Counted from the stretch's first letter, positions 11,120 through 25,146 are shown. The stretch is 64,000 nt of DNA from Lithospermum erythrorhizon (GCA_019722365.1 JADFUC010001017.1:124001-188000), one strand, 5' to 3'. Numbers and translations are program-made. Notes: generated by a model not told the origin, from the sequence alone.

Positions 11120-13797
11120 TAATTTATTTTTTTGTTTTATTTTAATGAGGCCTAAATTGTTTCTTTATTAAGTTTTTGGTGGGTTTGATTATACATGATT
11201 TGTTAATTCTTGACTAATTCAGCCCTTGTGGGGGTGTGGTCAGGGTGGTGAGATTTAGCGAAAGGAAGTTGAAAACAAAAAATTAAATTAGGAAGATATT
11301 AATAGATAAAGAACTATAATACTTCTCTTAAAATATTTAAAAAATGTCCCCAAGCAGTATTGACTCCTAAAAGCAAGTCGATTGCAAAATTTAGCTGAGA
11401 TTTGAAGCTGTAATTGATCTAAAATGGTCCATTTATCGAATAAATAGTGAAAGTGAAAGTATTGTCAAATGTAGTGTCTTTGGTATCATCTCGGCTTTTA
11501 ATCTTTTGTCAAAATATGAGAATGAAAATTGTTTTATATTTTAACAAAGTATCACTTATCTTGTCTGATTATACGAATAATACATTTGTCGTGTAAAATT
11601 CCATTCATAAAGGGATTTCCAAAAAAAAACAATGAATTTGTTAAGGCTATACACAATAGTGCATGTATTGTCTCTTTTGATTTTTATATTGCGTCATTTC
11701 TGCTTGCTTGTAATAATTGACACTTTCATTCGGAATTTCTGGCTCTTATAATAGTTTTGTTTAATAAAATTCAACGCAGCACTTTATCTAATATTCTTAT
11801 TTACTTATGTTTTTTATTTTATTATTAAATAATTATAACAATTATCGTTTATAATTAAATAAGAATAACCAACACTTACAATAAATTATTTTTTGATATT
11901 TTTTTAAAAATGAAATTTATATAAATATTTATTTAAATAATTTGTAATCTCATAATCCTAATTAATTTTTGTAAATAAATAAACACAAGAATTAAAAATA
12001 ATAACTATTAAAACAAAGAAAAGTTACAAATAAGCGAAATATAGTACAATAAATGACCACGAATTACAAAATAATAATATACAAATAATTATAATAAAAT
12101 AAAATAATTAACATAAATAAATTATTTTTGATATTTTTAAAATGATTAAATAAATTATTTTGATATTTTTTAAAATGAATAACCATTTTGAGTAAAGGAT
12201 AATAGAATTATTATATTAAAAATTAATTTTTTATATCCAAATCAAATAAACCAAGTCCTACGTTCAATAGTATAAAAAATTATGAATTTTGGTATAATTT
12301 AAAAAAAAAAAAAATTTATCATGAAACAATTGAATCAAATAATTGAAATGGGATGAAAATTTAAGAAATCAAAGCGAGCGATAACAAAATGCCATGTCTA
12401 CAAACATCATGCCATCTACACGAATATTTCGGCGCTTTAAGTAAGCATGCGTGATTGGGGAGTCTGGCTTTGGCTTGGCGATCGATGCGGGATTTCATGA
12501 AGTGTCATGCAATATACTAAATATTCTTGGAGTTTTGACAATTTAATTATTTACGCAATTTAATATGCACCAAATCATTTACCACTTTTTCAACAACCCA
12601 TTATAGAATTCAATAAGTGAATCGATTTTCAAACATGTTGCATTCTTAATAACTTTAAGAAGTATTGAAAAATATGTTGGATAATACATTATAAATAATT
12701 TTCTAATTTATCTCTAATTCCACCTCCACCTCCTTCGAAAGATTTGTAATTTGGGCTCAATCAGTATTCAATTTATAAATATTGGGAAATAACTTGGTTT
12801 AAATTATAATCTTGGTAAACACCTCCAAATAAAGTCTTAAGATGCAAAGTTCCACGTAAGTTTGAAACCCCAGATGTGCCTCATAAATCCACCACTCCAT
12901 AATCTGATAGGGGAGCATTATCTAGCGCTATAAAATAGTATTTTTAGAATTGACTATTTTATACTAGTGAAACTTAAATGATTCTTATGCCAAAAAATAA
13001 GGGATAAAATTATGCTTTCCTTTCATTTTACATCATGACTTCGATAACCAAGTTAAAGGTATCAATATTGCCGAGAGAAATGCGAAATTTACTCTTTGCG
13101 GATGATGGCTACTTACATTTTTTACCTCGTCGAAGCATTAACTATTTCTCCCAATTAGCAATACCTATTGTAATAATCTGGTCAAACTATCGATTTTGAT
13201 GAATCTCGAATTTTCTTTAATCCAGAAATCTTGATAAAGCGAACCGTGCGCTTTCAACAAAATCGGTATACAAGAATTAGCTCTTTTAGTAAATACCTTG
13301 TAGCTGAATGGAAATATCTACAAAGCAAAGACCGGTTGCCCAGGCCCGAAACCTCCGTCGATCAAATCGAGTGATCGAGAGAGTTTAGCTTACTGTGTAT
13401 GTAGTTTGGGCATCAAAGTGAACTTCTTGATTGTCTTTGAGTTTAACTTTTATACTAATTTGGACCACTTTTGCGTCAGTCTTTTATGCACCAATTGTGC
13501 TCGGGTAATTATGGTTTTGGCTCGTTAAGGGGCCGGTAATTATGGTCTGTCGTCTGCATACTTCCTCCTTAAATGAGCTCGCGGCGTATACTCCTAACGG
13601 ATCTCTTGGACCGAGTTGGGCCGGTTCATTACCTACCTTGAACCGCCCACCAGAGCCATTTTGTAAGCGCGTCTGGGTGTCGGTGGTGGCTGCAGCTGGC
13701 TTGGGTGTGGATAGGTCAATCTCCTTTAGATAGGTTAGGATCATTGCATTCTTGTGGGATTGCTCGCACAAAGCGTACTCTTTACCACTTCCTTACG
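11120..13797. other. Gene-free AT-rich spacer
   Basis: About 11,780-12,360 is extremely AT-rich with repeated TAATTAT/AAATAAT words, the sort of DNA found at old insertion sites. From 12,400 to 13,797 the composition is more mixed. No exon can be supported. A pair of opposite-strand open frames at 13,484-13,771 has no recognisable protein. Confidence 0.5.
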
Positions 13798-14795
13798 TGT
13801 TGGAAATCGATGATAATTGATTAGATTTATTATCTTTGGAATTGCGACAATTGTGTATCGATTCATTTTACCCGGTTAAGGTTAAATGTGATTGCTCGAG
13901 CTTAGTGTTATTTTTAGTAATTGTATATTACTAGTGTGGGTTCTGTGATAGTTAAGGGGTTATGAGGCGATTCTTTGAATCTTGCTAGATTAATCGTTAT
14001 AATAATAGTAATTGGTCAGTGTATTATCTGACTACATATCCCCGAGCACAGAGGTCGCGCCACATCTGATGACGTTGAGTTATATTTCATGTAGTGAAAT
14101 TAGAAACGTATAATTGAAATGTATTTATCGATTCTGAGGTTACATTTTATGTAGAATATCGATTGAGCAAATAAAATCGATTAAATAGTTATTTAATTGG
14201 TTAAAATTAATTATTAGTATTTATCAATAACTTGAAGATTATTGATATTGACTCGTGCTATTTAATTAAGCTAATTAAATAGTTCCGCTCATGCTTGACT
14301 CGTTAGTGTCTTATGGTAATAGAGTTAACGAGTGAAAATAATATAGCAGATTTAATATCGGGCTTGTTTAACTTTAGCGCATATAGAAACAAAGCTTTAG
14401 GATTTTCGTGGCATGTGATTGAAAATAATTTTCATAAAAAAAACCCCCAAAATGTACCCCACGCTTTGAGAAATTCTCGAAATTTTTCTTGGAGTTTTTT
14501 GGTTTTTGTTCGGCCCTTGTTTACTAGCATAAATCGGTTGATTGACACTCTCTTTTGTTGTGGACATTGAGATATCATCGATTGATAATACAATGAGGAA
14601 ATTTGAAGGAAGTCAAATTCCGTTTATGAATTTGAAGCGTGTGGATTTTGGTGGAATTTACTCGGCTGCGTTAGCAGTACTTTCTTGTTCGTACATTGTA
14701 ATTATGTGTATTTGTTTAATAATGTAGTAAGTACTTTAGATCCACGGAATTATGGATTTGTATTTATCTTAAATATATCCTTAGTATTTTCATCA
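13798..14795 (+). mobile_element. LTR of a Copia-like family, apparently solo (LTR-A)
   Basis: It starts with TGTTGGAAATC and is about 1 kb long, ending near TAGTATTTTCATCA. The same start and internal order recur in the two LTRs at 55,322-56,263 and 62,807-63,737: an internal TTAATTGG...TTAATTA core, a region around GTTAGT, and an ending with AT-rich words before a CA-type terminus. No partner LTR lies at a sensible distance on the same strand, so it is either solo or its element has decayed beyond recognition into the GC-rich block that follows. Confidence 0.55.
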
Positions 14796-17700
14796 ACTTT
14801 ACCCCCACTCCGCACCCAAAGGTCAAAGGCATTGGGAGTGTTAAAATTACTGACCACAAGTAGTCTCGTCACCATGCCTCGGTGGGTTCGTCTTTCGGGC
14901 CCAAGGGACATACACTGTTCGACTTGGCGAGAGACACGGAGAGTTAGGGGGGTGGGCCACAGCCCCAGTGCATCCATGAAGTGTCTCGGTTTGTTTGCCC
15001 GAGGTAAATCCGTGTGCTTTTTGCTCTTGCTTCTTTTTGCTTTACATCTACGTTCTCTTTTTTGACCCGCACCCAACATCTGCAGGCGTGTACCGCTAAT
15101 AATACGCCATTTACCGGCGTTCCTTGAAGCTGAGCAGGAGGTGGTCAGAAGCGAGCCAAGGTGAATGGGCGAAAAGCGGCTCGGGGGTGTACCCCCAGTG
15201 GTGGTTGTTCGACACGCCCACTGGAGCAGAGCCTGATGGCCCGGATCTCGGGAAGGCGGAAGAGATGAGCGTCTTGACCTCGAGAGGAGCTAAGAAGAGG
15301 AGGTTGTGCTCTTCCGCGGCGAGTCCCTGAGAGGGCGACACATACAGCCTACCGCCAGATTTCTCCCTCGAAACCACGTGGCCGGGGCCTCAGGTCCCCG
15401 AGGTGAGCCGTTCTTGTAATCGGAACCGGAGTTCCCCGACTCACAGCTCACGGTGGAGGTTCAGCGCCGGTTCCCTTCGGTTGTTTGATGACATGACCCG
15501 CTACTCACTTACCATCCCATAAAAAGAAGTTTTTTGCTCCACATATTGGAAGAATAAAAGTTTCCTTTTATCTATTCATGCCGTTTCTTTTTGCATGTCA
15601 TATAATTCTATTTGTGTGTTTGGTACTTACTTTCATAAGGTTTGTGAGTTTCCGGCCACGGCCTTCTGATCGGAGGATGATCTTGGCCTCTTCTGGTAGG
15701 GTTCTACATAAGAAGTTTTGTATCCTTGTTTATTTAACCGGAGTCATACAATGCTGCATCTGGCGTGGAGAATTCGGATCACACGAGGGGCGGATTATAC
15801 GTAGGATATCTCCTGCGGAAGCCTTACTTTTTCGATGTAAGGGGATTTTTGGTCCTGTCAGGTTGAAGCATTAGAATATACTCAAATATTTAGATAGATT
15901 TTACTCGACTCTATTTTAGGTACGCTACGGCGGCTGGCATAATTGAAATTTTGTCACAGATAGAAATTTTCTTAAGCGAAAAACTGATCTAATCAAGTAA
16001 AATTAACTTTTTATTCCGAAAATAGGCGAAAAAGTAGGTTTACATAGTATTTTCTAAGCGTGACATACTTTCCATGACCGGGTTTTCGGTTCATATGTTG
16101 GTCAGCTGTCACTTTGAGCAATTTGAACCATTCTGAGGGATTCAACTTTTCGGGCTTCCGTGAGCGGATACGCCTTACTAACACGAGATCTCCGCTGCGT
16201 ATGGACTAGAGACGTGTTGTAATAATCAGCCACCTCGCTTTATATATGTCCATTTATCCACCACATGGCCATTTCTCTTCCCGATGGGTCGAGGTTGAGT
16301 TGCGAGACTTGAGCGTTAGCTAGTTCGTCATAGTATGACACTTTATCCGTGTCTAAATGAATCTCCACGACAGCAGGCGTCGGATCCGTCGACAGTGAAG
16401 GGTTTCTCAGATGTCAGGTCAGTCGTTCGGGCAGCCGCTGGAAATGCAATCCCGGAAGCTCACGATCGCAGTACCTCCCTCGCATTGGAGATGTTTCTTT
16501 ACGCTTTTGAAGATTACCAAATTAAATGACTGGCCGACCATTGGGCGTGAGGTATGACACTAAGGTTGTCCTATTATCTATATCCATTTCTTGTATAGGT
16601 CCTTAATATCTTCTACGACGTGAAGCTGGGTCCCACGTTATGGTGACCCGGTACAGAATCGTACCTTGAATATCTCCTTGAGGGAACCGGTACACACTGC
16701 TCACGGTCTTACTTGGGGAGTGGTTTAGCTTGACCCTTTGGTGAAGTAGTCATTTGCCTACTGATAGGCGTGCCTCTTGGATCTGATGTTCTCGGAAGAT
16801 CGCCCATTATCGAATCCTGAATAGAATGAGTATCGAGGCCCGAGCGTCCCAATACCATTTAAATCCTGCGGTTTGGTGAGGGATCTTTGGCATGTCTTTG
16901 ACATGGTCGCGTCTCTTTACGTGGTCATGAGCATCGCCCAGCTGATGGCAAAATCCTCGAATCGTAGGATGCTTGCGTTAGAGCTTTACCGTGGATGTGA
17001 ACTTTCAGCTTCTTTGACCGCCATTGGGCCTAAATCGCTTTTATCGCGCATTTAGAAGCGGACCTTGGAGGACATTCGGTCTGACACCCCGTCAATAGTG
17101 TGCCTCGAAGCTGCTGCCTCCCAGATTTTGTTAGCTATGGGGAGATGTACCATGAACTCGATTTTCGGGAACTCATGGCGAGCAGTACAGCGTCTGCAGG
17201 ATCTCGCCGCGCCCGATTGTATTATCCATCGCCTCGGCTTTGTTTGGAAGGCTTCCTCTTCTATTCTACCACCGTGGCTTGAGAGTGTGCAAATGCCGCA
17301 CTTGAGCTGAGATACCATGTTTTCTCTTGTTCACTTTCTCTGACGCGTTCTCCATATGACAAGATCGGAAATGTTGGGGACTACGGACCTACCGGTGCCC
17401 GCTGACCTTTACCGAAATACCGTCAATTTTTGAAATCGCCACTTAGCTGGCCAGCCCAACTTTGAGAATCGTCATATATGTGTGTTACGCTTTTTAAAGC
17501 GTTTGCTAATGTTAAACCGTTAGCGAGTTCTTCGTATTATTGACTTTGTTGTTACCGTTGCCTTGAAGGCCAAGCACAAAGCATATTCAACTGTTTCCTT
17601 TGGTACCGTAGTAATATATCTACGCGCCACAAGCCTCGGGATTACTCGCGTCATACGTGGCGGCCGGACGCTTCTCTGCTTGAGGCCTCTGTGGGTTGAT

Positions 17701-18400
17701 CAAGCTCGGGTGTCGTGATCGACCCGTAGGTGCATTCAGCAAAAATGCGATCTGCAGCTGCTTGAGCTTTAATTCGTATGTGGTTTATACGCCAATGTCA
17801 AATTCGTTGAGCTACACGGTCGCGGCAATTCTTCGCGCCCAGTTGCATTCTCCAAAATGCGCACCGGTTGGTCGAAGTGATCACCTCGATTTGGTGTGCT
17901 TGAAGTGGGGTTGATTTCTGTTGCTTATTAAGGAAAACACCCGAGCCTTGCGTCAAGGGATACGCTACTTGACTCCCCTAACGTAGCTTCATTTGACTGT
18001 TCATGACTTTGAACCATTTCACCATCATGATCGGCCTTGTTGCCCTTTCTCCCGGATGGATGATGATATAGCTAGGTAATTCATTCCTTAAATTAGGAGC
18101 AATATCCTCGTCTCTTACATTATTTAGAGGGGATGATATGTCATAGCACGACCTGTCTCCGGGCCTTAAAATGCCCGTTGGTATAGGTTACCCCGTCGAG
18201 CGGTATTATTACTCGCATTATAGGGGCATTGTTAATTATTTCGCGAACACCGGTGGGGCATCCCGTACTGCCGCCCGTGGCGGGTATTCGGAGTTTAACA
18301 TCGTCCCACAGGCGATAAATCATTCATTGGAGTTCATCTTCCCCAGTAATGAGGTAGTTACTTTGTCTGAGGTCTCACATTTGTGATGCGTCGATGATGA
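14796..18400. mobile_element. GC-rich decayed block, probably transposon-derived
   Basis: Base composition rises sharply compared with both flanks. Several 60-130-codon frames occur on both strands (for example 15,111-15,377 and 17,052-17,318), but none resembles a known protein. The stretch has the look of former coding DNA broken by many indels. One phrase, RGAKKRRLCSSAASP (about 15,281-15,327), recalls the basic tail seen after plant-mobile-domain segments, but that is only a suggestion. Its position, directly before gene-island copy 1 and after an LTR, mirrors the arrangement before copy 2. Confidence 0.35.
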
Positions 18401-19443
18401 ACGATCGGTTTCGATGAGTGATGGGCGTGTGGCCTTCGAGTTGTGCTTGAGTATGCATATAAAGATGAAATATATGCAACAAGGCCGATTATGACGAAAA
18501 CAAGATGATAAATAATTTTGATAAAGCTTATATACAAGATGTTATCTTTTTATGTGTTGATAATTTCTGTGAAAACACAAATTTAAAAAATACTATTTTC
18601 TATGATGTTATACAATTATTATTATAACAATAATTGACACAAATACTTAAGAAGCCATATATTTAATTTACTTATATATGTATCTTTAGTTAAAAAGTGA
18701 CATGAGATTATTCCATTTTCGTATTTGAAGAGCCATATATTACTCTTGATATTATAATGTATGAAATTATAATATACTTACGATATCATTTATTAATATG
18801 AAAAGAAATACTCCTATAGGTGAGTGGGAACATTACATTGGATAAGTCATAGTGAGAATTAATTCTAGGATTAGGATCACTTAATTTTGAACTCATCTAT
18901 TATTTCATTACTTAATTTTTAAAATGTCTCATTTCATTATTAAAAATTAATAAATTAAGTGATGAAACGATCATTAATCCTTAATTCAATTAGAGAGAAA
19001 ATAGTAACTTTTTATAAAATAATACTCCATACTTATATTGGTAATGTAGGATGATAAAATTAGAGGAAAACTGGATCATTTTCCCATCAAAGATATTACA
19101 AATACATTTTTATCATTTTTCAATAACACAATTTGGTGGCAGTTTACATAATTCAATTCTTTAATCCTCTCATTCTTTAATTAATCATCGACAATACATC
19201 ATGTGCTAGTTTTGTATCCTAGTAGTAAATTATGCTCTCAAGACTCCCCAACAACTTTACAAGTATCTCACACTATATACATTTTTTTTTTTAGTATTGA
19301 AACGATTATTTTATTCATAAATATAATTTCTATAACTATAACACATAAAAATAAATAAAAGGGCAAAATAGTCATTTCAATCGTCAAACAATTTTGTCAC
19401 ATCTCATGATTCTTGATCATTATCTTACAATTAGTAGCAGTTT
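18401..19443. promoter_or_regulatory. Upstream region of the E2 gene
   Basis: AT-rich spacer between the GC-rich block and the first E2 exon. It should contain the E2 promoter and 5' UTR. No specific element can be defended beyond a poly-T tract near 19,286. Confidence 0.3.
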
Positions 19444-22400
19444 ATGATGCTCTTGAGACAAATTTATCAGAGACGGCTTTTGACTTCCCACCGGCAGTTC
19501 CGGTGGCTTTGCTCCTCCGTCAACGGCGGCGTTAATGGAAGCTCCCTATTCTTCACTCTCCCTTGCATCAAACCTACCACATATAAATTCTCTCAGAGGA
19601 ACATTTTCTTTGTTACCATTATCTTATTGCTTCAATTGTTATTTGCACTGGAGGACGTAATTTTTTGAAAAATGTGAAAACCATATTCATTATTTCAAAA
19701 AAAATTATTGTTTGTCCTCCTTAAATTTTTTATATATTTTCTTTTATTTATATAATACTTTGTACTTTTTTTATTTGATATTTTTGCATATGGAGTTGAA
19801 ACTTTTATGATGTACTCCATTGTTTTTAAAATACATGTTTAAAAATTATAAGAAAATAATATTATGAAACTATTTTCAAAGAAAATAATATTATGTTCTG
19901 GAATCCTCCGAATCCATCTCAATAATTTTTGATAAATTTAATAGTTGTGCTATGTTTGCAACAAAAATGCTAAAAGGTGATATTTTTTAAATTTTTGTGA
20001 AGCAAGATGGATCCCTTTAGTCTCTTAGCTGGAGCCTCTATAAATGCATTGGACATTTTGTTGTTGTACAATTTAGTTGGGGAGCTTGTCCCTTATCAAA
20101 TACTCCCTCCATTTCAATTTAATTTTGAGGTCATTTTCGTATAAACGATGAACATGGGCTTTGACTCGTTATACCTATACAAATATATTATATATAATTT
20201 TTTTGAAGTTTTTATCTGTAGTATTAGATATTATACGCTTTCAACACTTATATTATATATCAACATAGTATTAGATATTATACGCTCAACACTTATGTAA
20301 ATAATTTTAAATATTAATTATTTTATTTTGAATTAGATTAATTTAAGGTAAAGATTCTTTTTCTTTGTGATTAGTCAAACCTACAATTAAATTGAGATGA
20401 TAATGCAATATGTGTAATTGGTTTGAATCAATAGTATAAGAATATTAGTAAAAATATATGGATTGATGAGTACTCCCTTCATCCTTCAATTTTTTATAAT
20501 AGACTAAACTGACCTTAATATATTTGCTGTTGCTATATAACATTTTATTAAAAATATATTAACGAAAAAGCTAAATATAGCTTATCGATATGGCTTTCTA
20601 TCAAGATATATAATACAAACAAAAATATCTACTTGGCCAAAAGCTTCTCAAGAAGCTATAACGAAAAACAAGTCGGGGACAATCTTTGCCGGACGAGGAG
20701 TACAAAGCATTGAATTTATTATATCAATTATATAGCTTGTAAAACAGAATAGTGAGCATACAAGCATGAGTAAAGACATAGTTTATTGCTTTGAAACAGA
20801 GATAGGCATCCTTTGAACGGATGGATTTTTTTCAATTAGCCGTTAGTAGGATATCAAGTTGTATGTTCATTAATTCGATTTCTACTTCGTGAATAAGATC
20901 TTATAAAGAATGGTTTTTTCTTTTGTACTAGTTTCAGTAGTTAAAATTTAAAATTTGGGGTTCCAAATATTTGATTGGTCCAGTCTTTTCTATTTTTTAT
21001 TTAAGCATTCCTCATTTGTTTTGTAGAGGAACATTTTCTATGTTCTAGGAAAATGGTCGTTTTCAACACAAGCTATCGTTGATCATCCAAATAAAGCAAT
21101 GGTAGATGTGCCATTGGCGCAAACTGGTGAAGGTATTGCGGATTGTGAACTTTTAAAATGGTTTGTACAGGAGGTGGGTGAATTGTGTTCAATGCTTAGA
21201 TTCTGTGATTTTTTCGCATGTTCTTACATAGTTACTAGCTGTAGTTTTTGCATACCCTGCCCTTGATCGTATTTGATCCACTTCCTGTGGAGACCCCTTT
21301 TCACCATTGGGGCAACTTCAATCTGCCTCGTTGAATTATGCAAGAAACAGTAGATGCTATTATTGCTTTAAAATTTTCTCAGAGTGTTGTGTCGCATCCT
21401 CATCGGCATAGTAGGGAAAAATTATATTTAATTTAAGAAGTTCAACTCATGTCTTGCCCGGTGGATATAGCTTCTATTAAATCTATTAACGCTTTTGACT
21501 TGTCATGACACTTAAAAATCTCCACTGAAATAAATATACCTGTTTTTGGTGGATATGAGTTAAATTTCTTTGGGCTGCAGATATCACATAATCAATGTGT
21601 GAATTTTTTTTTGTAGTCATCTGATGATCTGTGTCAATTAATCGTGAAGCTGGTATAGCTATCCTTGCAGGGGGACCAAGTTGAAGAATTTCAACCACTT
21701 TGTGAAGTGCAGAGTGACAAAGCCACAATTGAAATAACCAGTCGCTATGATGGAAAAGTTTCTCAAATTCTTCATGACCCTGGTCACATTGTCAAGGTAA
21801 AATAAAGACTGCAAATCTAACATGACATGATGACTTTTCCTCTTCTCTTTTTCTAACAATATAACATAAAATGAATGCCATTCGATTATGTAGTTTAGTT
21901 ACTATAGTTAGTTGTTTTGTAATAACCCTGTTCAACATTTGGTTTTTATTCTGAGAAACACATTGAAAATTACAGGTTTACTATGATTTGATATGAATTG
22001 ACGTATTAGCTGGCTCATTAAGGGCTAATTACAGGTTTTTGTGATAAACCTGTTCAATATTTGGTTTTTATTCTGACCTTGTACTGACATTAATTATCAT
22101 TTGACGTTGATTTGTATACCTGCTTCACCTTTCACTTGGTTTATCTTTAGATGAGATGTTGGTCCTGGATGAACTATGAAGTGATATCCATTTGTATACC
22201 TGTTTCATCATTCTTGTTTTACCTCTTGGCTTACTCTTGGAGTGGCAATTTGGTCTAGTTTAGGAAAATCTCCCCAACTGTTCATTTTGAAAGTTGTATT
22301 ACGAAGGATCAACCACACTAGCTGCCTTATCATTCCACACTTTTGTAGGTGGGTGAAACCCTTCTGAGGATACTCGTTGAAGACCCTTCACATCCTTCTA

Positions 22401-24279
22401 GGACTGATAATGGTTCAGAAATTGTGGAGGGGTCACGATTCAGTACAGGTGATTTTGATAACCTGATTTCACCTGCTAAAGAAGCAAGGAGTGGCTCTTT
22501 ATGTACTCCTACTGTCCGAACCCTTGCCAAACAATATGGTGTAGATGTAAATGATGTGTGTGGAACTGGTAAAGATGGAAGGGTCTTAAGAGAAGATATT
22601 CTAAATTATGCTGTAAACAAAGGGATAATTGATGAGAAATTAACCCCTTCAAATGCTTATGAAGAAGATCAACAAAAACAAAGATGGCAATGCGAGGATA
22701 AGAAAAGTTCCACTAAGGTACTTAATGTTAAATAAATGTCATTTCATAAGCGTGCCCACAACCATAGGTTCTTGAACTGCTGATGTTAAATAGTCGTGTC
22801 AGTATATATATCTTATGTTCTTCAAATCTGATAATAATCTGCCAAAGTATATATATCTTATGTTCTTCAAATCTGATAATACTCTGCCAAACATATTTTA
22901 ATATTCATTTTAACAGGTCTTCAATTGCTAAATCCATACTTCTTTTGTTCATGATTGCTGAAGCTTGATTTTAAGTTGCTAGTTACCTTTTCTATCACAA
23001 TCTTGCAGTGTGAAAAACATACTTGGTTAGTCTCCATTATTCCTTAAATTTGCAGAGGGTATCAGCGTGCTATGGTCAAGTCAATGACATTAGCATCAAA
23101 GGTTCCCCATTTTCATTACTTAGAAGAGATCAATTGTAATGGCCTTGTGCAGCTCAAAGCATCTTTACAGGCTCAGAATGCAGATCCTAATGTCAAGTTC
23201 ACGTTTCTTCCTCTTCTGGTTAAGTCTCTTTCAATGGCATTGTCAAAATATCCCACCCTAAATGGTAGCTTCAGGGACGAGCTTTTTGAGGTTACTATCA
23301 AAGGTTTGCATTCTTATCTCAATTCTCACATGTTCACGGTGCCAAGTCTTATACTACCTTCTTCCCATGAAGATTGTCTAGTTTGATTTTCAGTGATCAA
23401 AATTCACAATGTTTGGAGCCTTAATTGCCCCGCCCAACTTTTATTCTAATCAAAATTAGCATGTTACTAGTAAAGTATATTAAAAATGATATTATCTAAA
23501 ATATCTTTTACCAAGTATGATACAACATTTATGAAAGAAAGTGAATTCAAAATTTAAAAAGTCAACCATTAAATTCAAAACTAGACAATATTCATAGGAT
23601 TTAGGGAGTATAATTCTTTTCTTGCCATTTGCTGGTTTATGTATGTGACTAAGTCTAATACTATCAACAGGGTCTCATAACATTGGAATTGCAATGGCTA
23701 CTCCACATGGTCTGGTTGTACTCCAATATTATGGAATGTCCAAATACCATCTTATTTTGGAGATCAGATTGTAACTCACACATTAAAATATTGGTTATTT
23801 GGTTTGACTTGGGCACAAGCCACCTGGTTCCTGTCTTCTTTTTGAATCTGAGTATGATAATTCAAATTGTAAAATAAACAGTAGGCATTACAGAACAACT
23901 ACTAGTCATAGATATGTGATATGTGGTGATCAGTTTAAATAACCCGATATTCACTAATAGCCTCTTCTGCAGTTGGATTTTCTTAAGTTCTTTATCTACC
24001 AATTGCCCATTCATTGCTTTAAACAGTGTTGGTCATGCATCATCAGTGCGCTCCTTTTAATGGAGTTGCTATGTCTATAGGTAACAAAGGAATTATCAAG
24101 GCTTCAATATGCTGCAGATGGAAACATATACCCTGCATCAATCATGACTGTGAGTTGTGTTTGCAATTACTTGGTGTCTGGTATGTGTTCAATTATTATC
24201 TGGCTACTGTAATAAGGTTGTTTTATGAATGGAAACTATACTTGGAGAAATTGAGATTCTGATGTTGCATTTGAAGTAA
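19444..24279 (+). CDS. BCKDH E2: lipoamide acyltransferase (dihydrolipoyl transacylase), mitochondrial; disrupted as sequenced
   Basis: E2 core of branched-chain 2-oxo-acid dehydrogenase, which passes acyl groups from Leu/Ile/Val breakdown to CoA in the mitochondrial matrix. Exon 1 (from 19,444) encodes a basic targeting-like N-terminus, [19 protein letters not shown]; its donor is probably the GT after 19,662. Exon 2 (21,027-21,173) and exon 3 (21,671-21,796) form the lipoyl domain ([19 protein letters not shown]; lipoyl lysine in [13 protein letters not shown]). Exon 4 (22,349-22,717) has the E1/E3-binding domain ([15 protein letters not shown]). Exon 5 (23,056-23,303) and exon 6 (from 23,671; [16 protein letters not shown]) begin the acyltransferase domain. 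Faults: an extra A in exon 4 (AAAA against AAA in copy 2) shifts frame, exon 6 has several indels, the exon at 24,081-24,150 joins ELSRLQ directly to [12 protein letters not shown] with about 55 residues missing, and the DHRVLDG catalytic segment is absent before the last exon (ATVIRL...YEWKLYLEK). Identity is certain; function as written is unlikely. Confidence 0.85.
23351..23611. mobile_element. Stowaway-like MITE in E2 intron 5
   Basis: It starts near ATACTACCTTCTTCCC and ends in TTAGGGAGTAT, degenerate forms of the plant CTCCCTCCGT/ACGGAGGGAG ends. Next to the left end it carries GATTGTCTAGTTTGATTTTC, which recurs exactly in the MITE at 25,722. The other end has ACTAGACAAT as its inverted partner. 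The intron is otherwise short. Confidence 0.7.
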
Positions 24280-25146
24280 ACTTTCTGTTAAAACGTCATC
24301 TTTTCGCCAGAATAAAAGGTTACAATAAGATATCTATACATTTTGCTTCAAACTCTTTGTATCGAATAAGAACTCAGGTTAAAGTTTTTGCTAAATTCAT
24401 AGAGTTGAAAGTCCAATGTGAAAAAAAAATTGAGTTAGAGATGGTGAGTATCTATATTTTCTATATAATGTGCAGCATTGACGTGCTATGTCAAATTAAA
24501 TTAACGTATTTTTATTTTACCTTTTGATAAATTTTATTTTAATTTTCATAATTATTTTTTTCATGATTAACCGCCTAACAAAGATAAATTCCATAAACTA
24601 CTATTATTATAATATTATACTACGTGAAACTCCGTAATTATCACCAAGAGGAATAAAGTGTTGTTTCACAAATTCTCTATTTTATTTTTTTCCATGATAA
24701 CTTTTTCATCTTATTTCTTTTTATGTTTTTTTTAAATTTTTTTCATTATAATTTTACAGGTAAATAATAAAATAATTGGCATTTGCACAAGATTACAAGA
24801 CATATAACTGGGCTATCCTAATATTCAAAGAGTTAAAAATCCAGCGAAAAAAAATCTAGTTTGGATGCTGGGATGTGAAAGATTACATATATTTTTTTTA
24901 TACTACCACATCTAAATAAGAAATCTACACCTACTTTTCTATTCCGTAATAATTAATTTTCAAAATGTTTAAACTAAAAATAATGCATGTTTATAAAATC
25001 TACCTATCTAATTTCATCATTATATTAGAAAAATATTAAAAATATAAAACAATTAAAAAACATTATCTATAAAATGTAACATAAATTGAAACAAATATCG
25101 AAGGTAAGTGGTTAGGGGTTTGACGAAGTGTTTGAGCAACATAACG
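24280..25146. other. Spacer between E2 and FAHD1
   Basis: AT-rich, with no exon. It holds the E2 3' UTR and the FAHD1 promoter. This whole spacer is absent from copy 2, where the E2 remnant is joined almost directly to the FAHD1 start. Confidence 0.5.
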
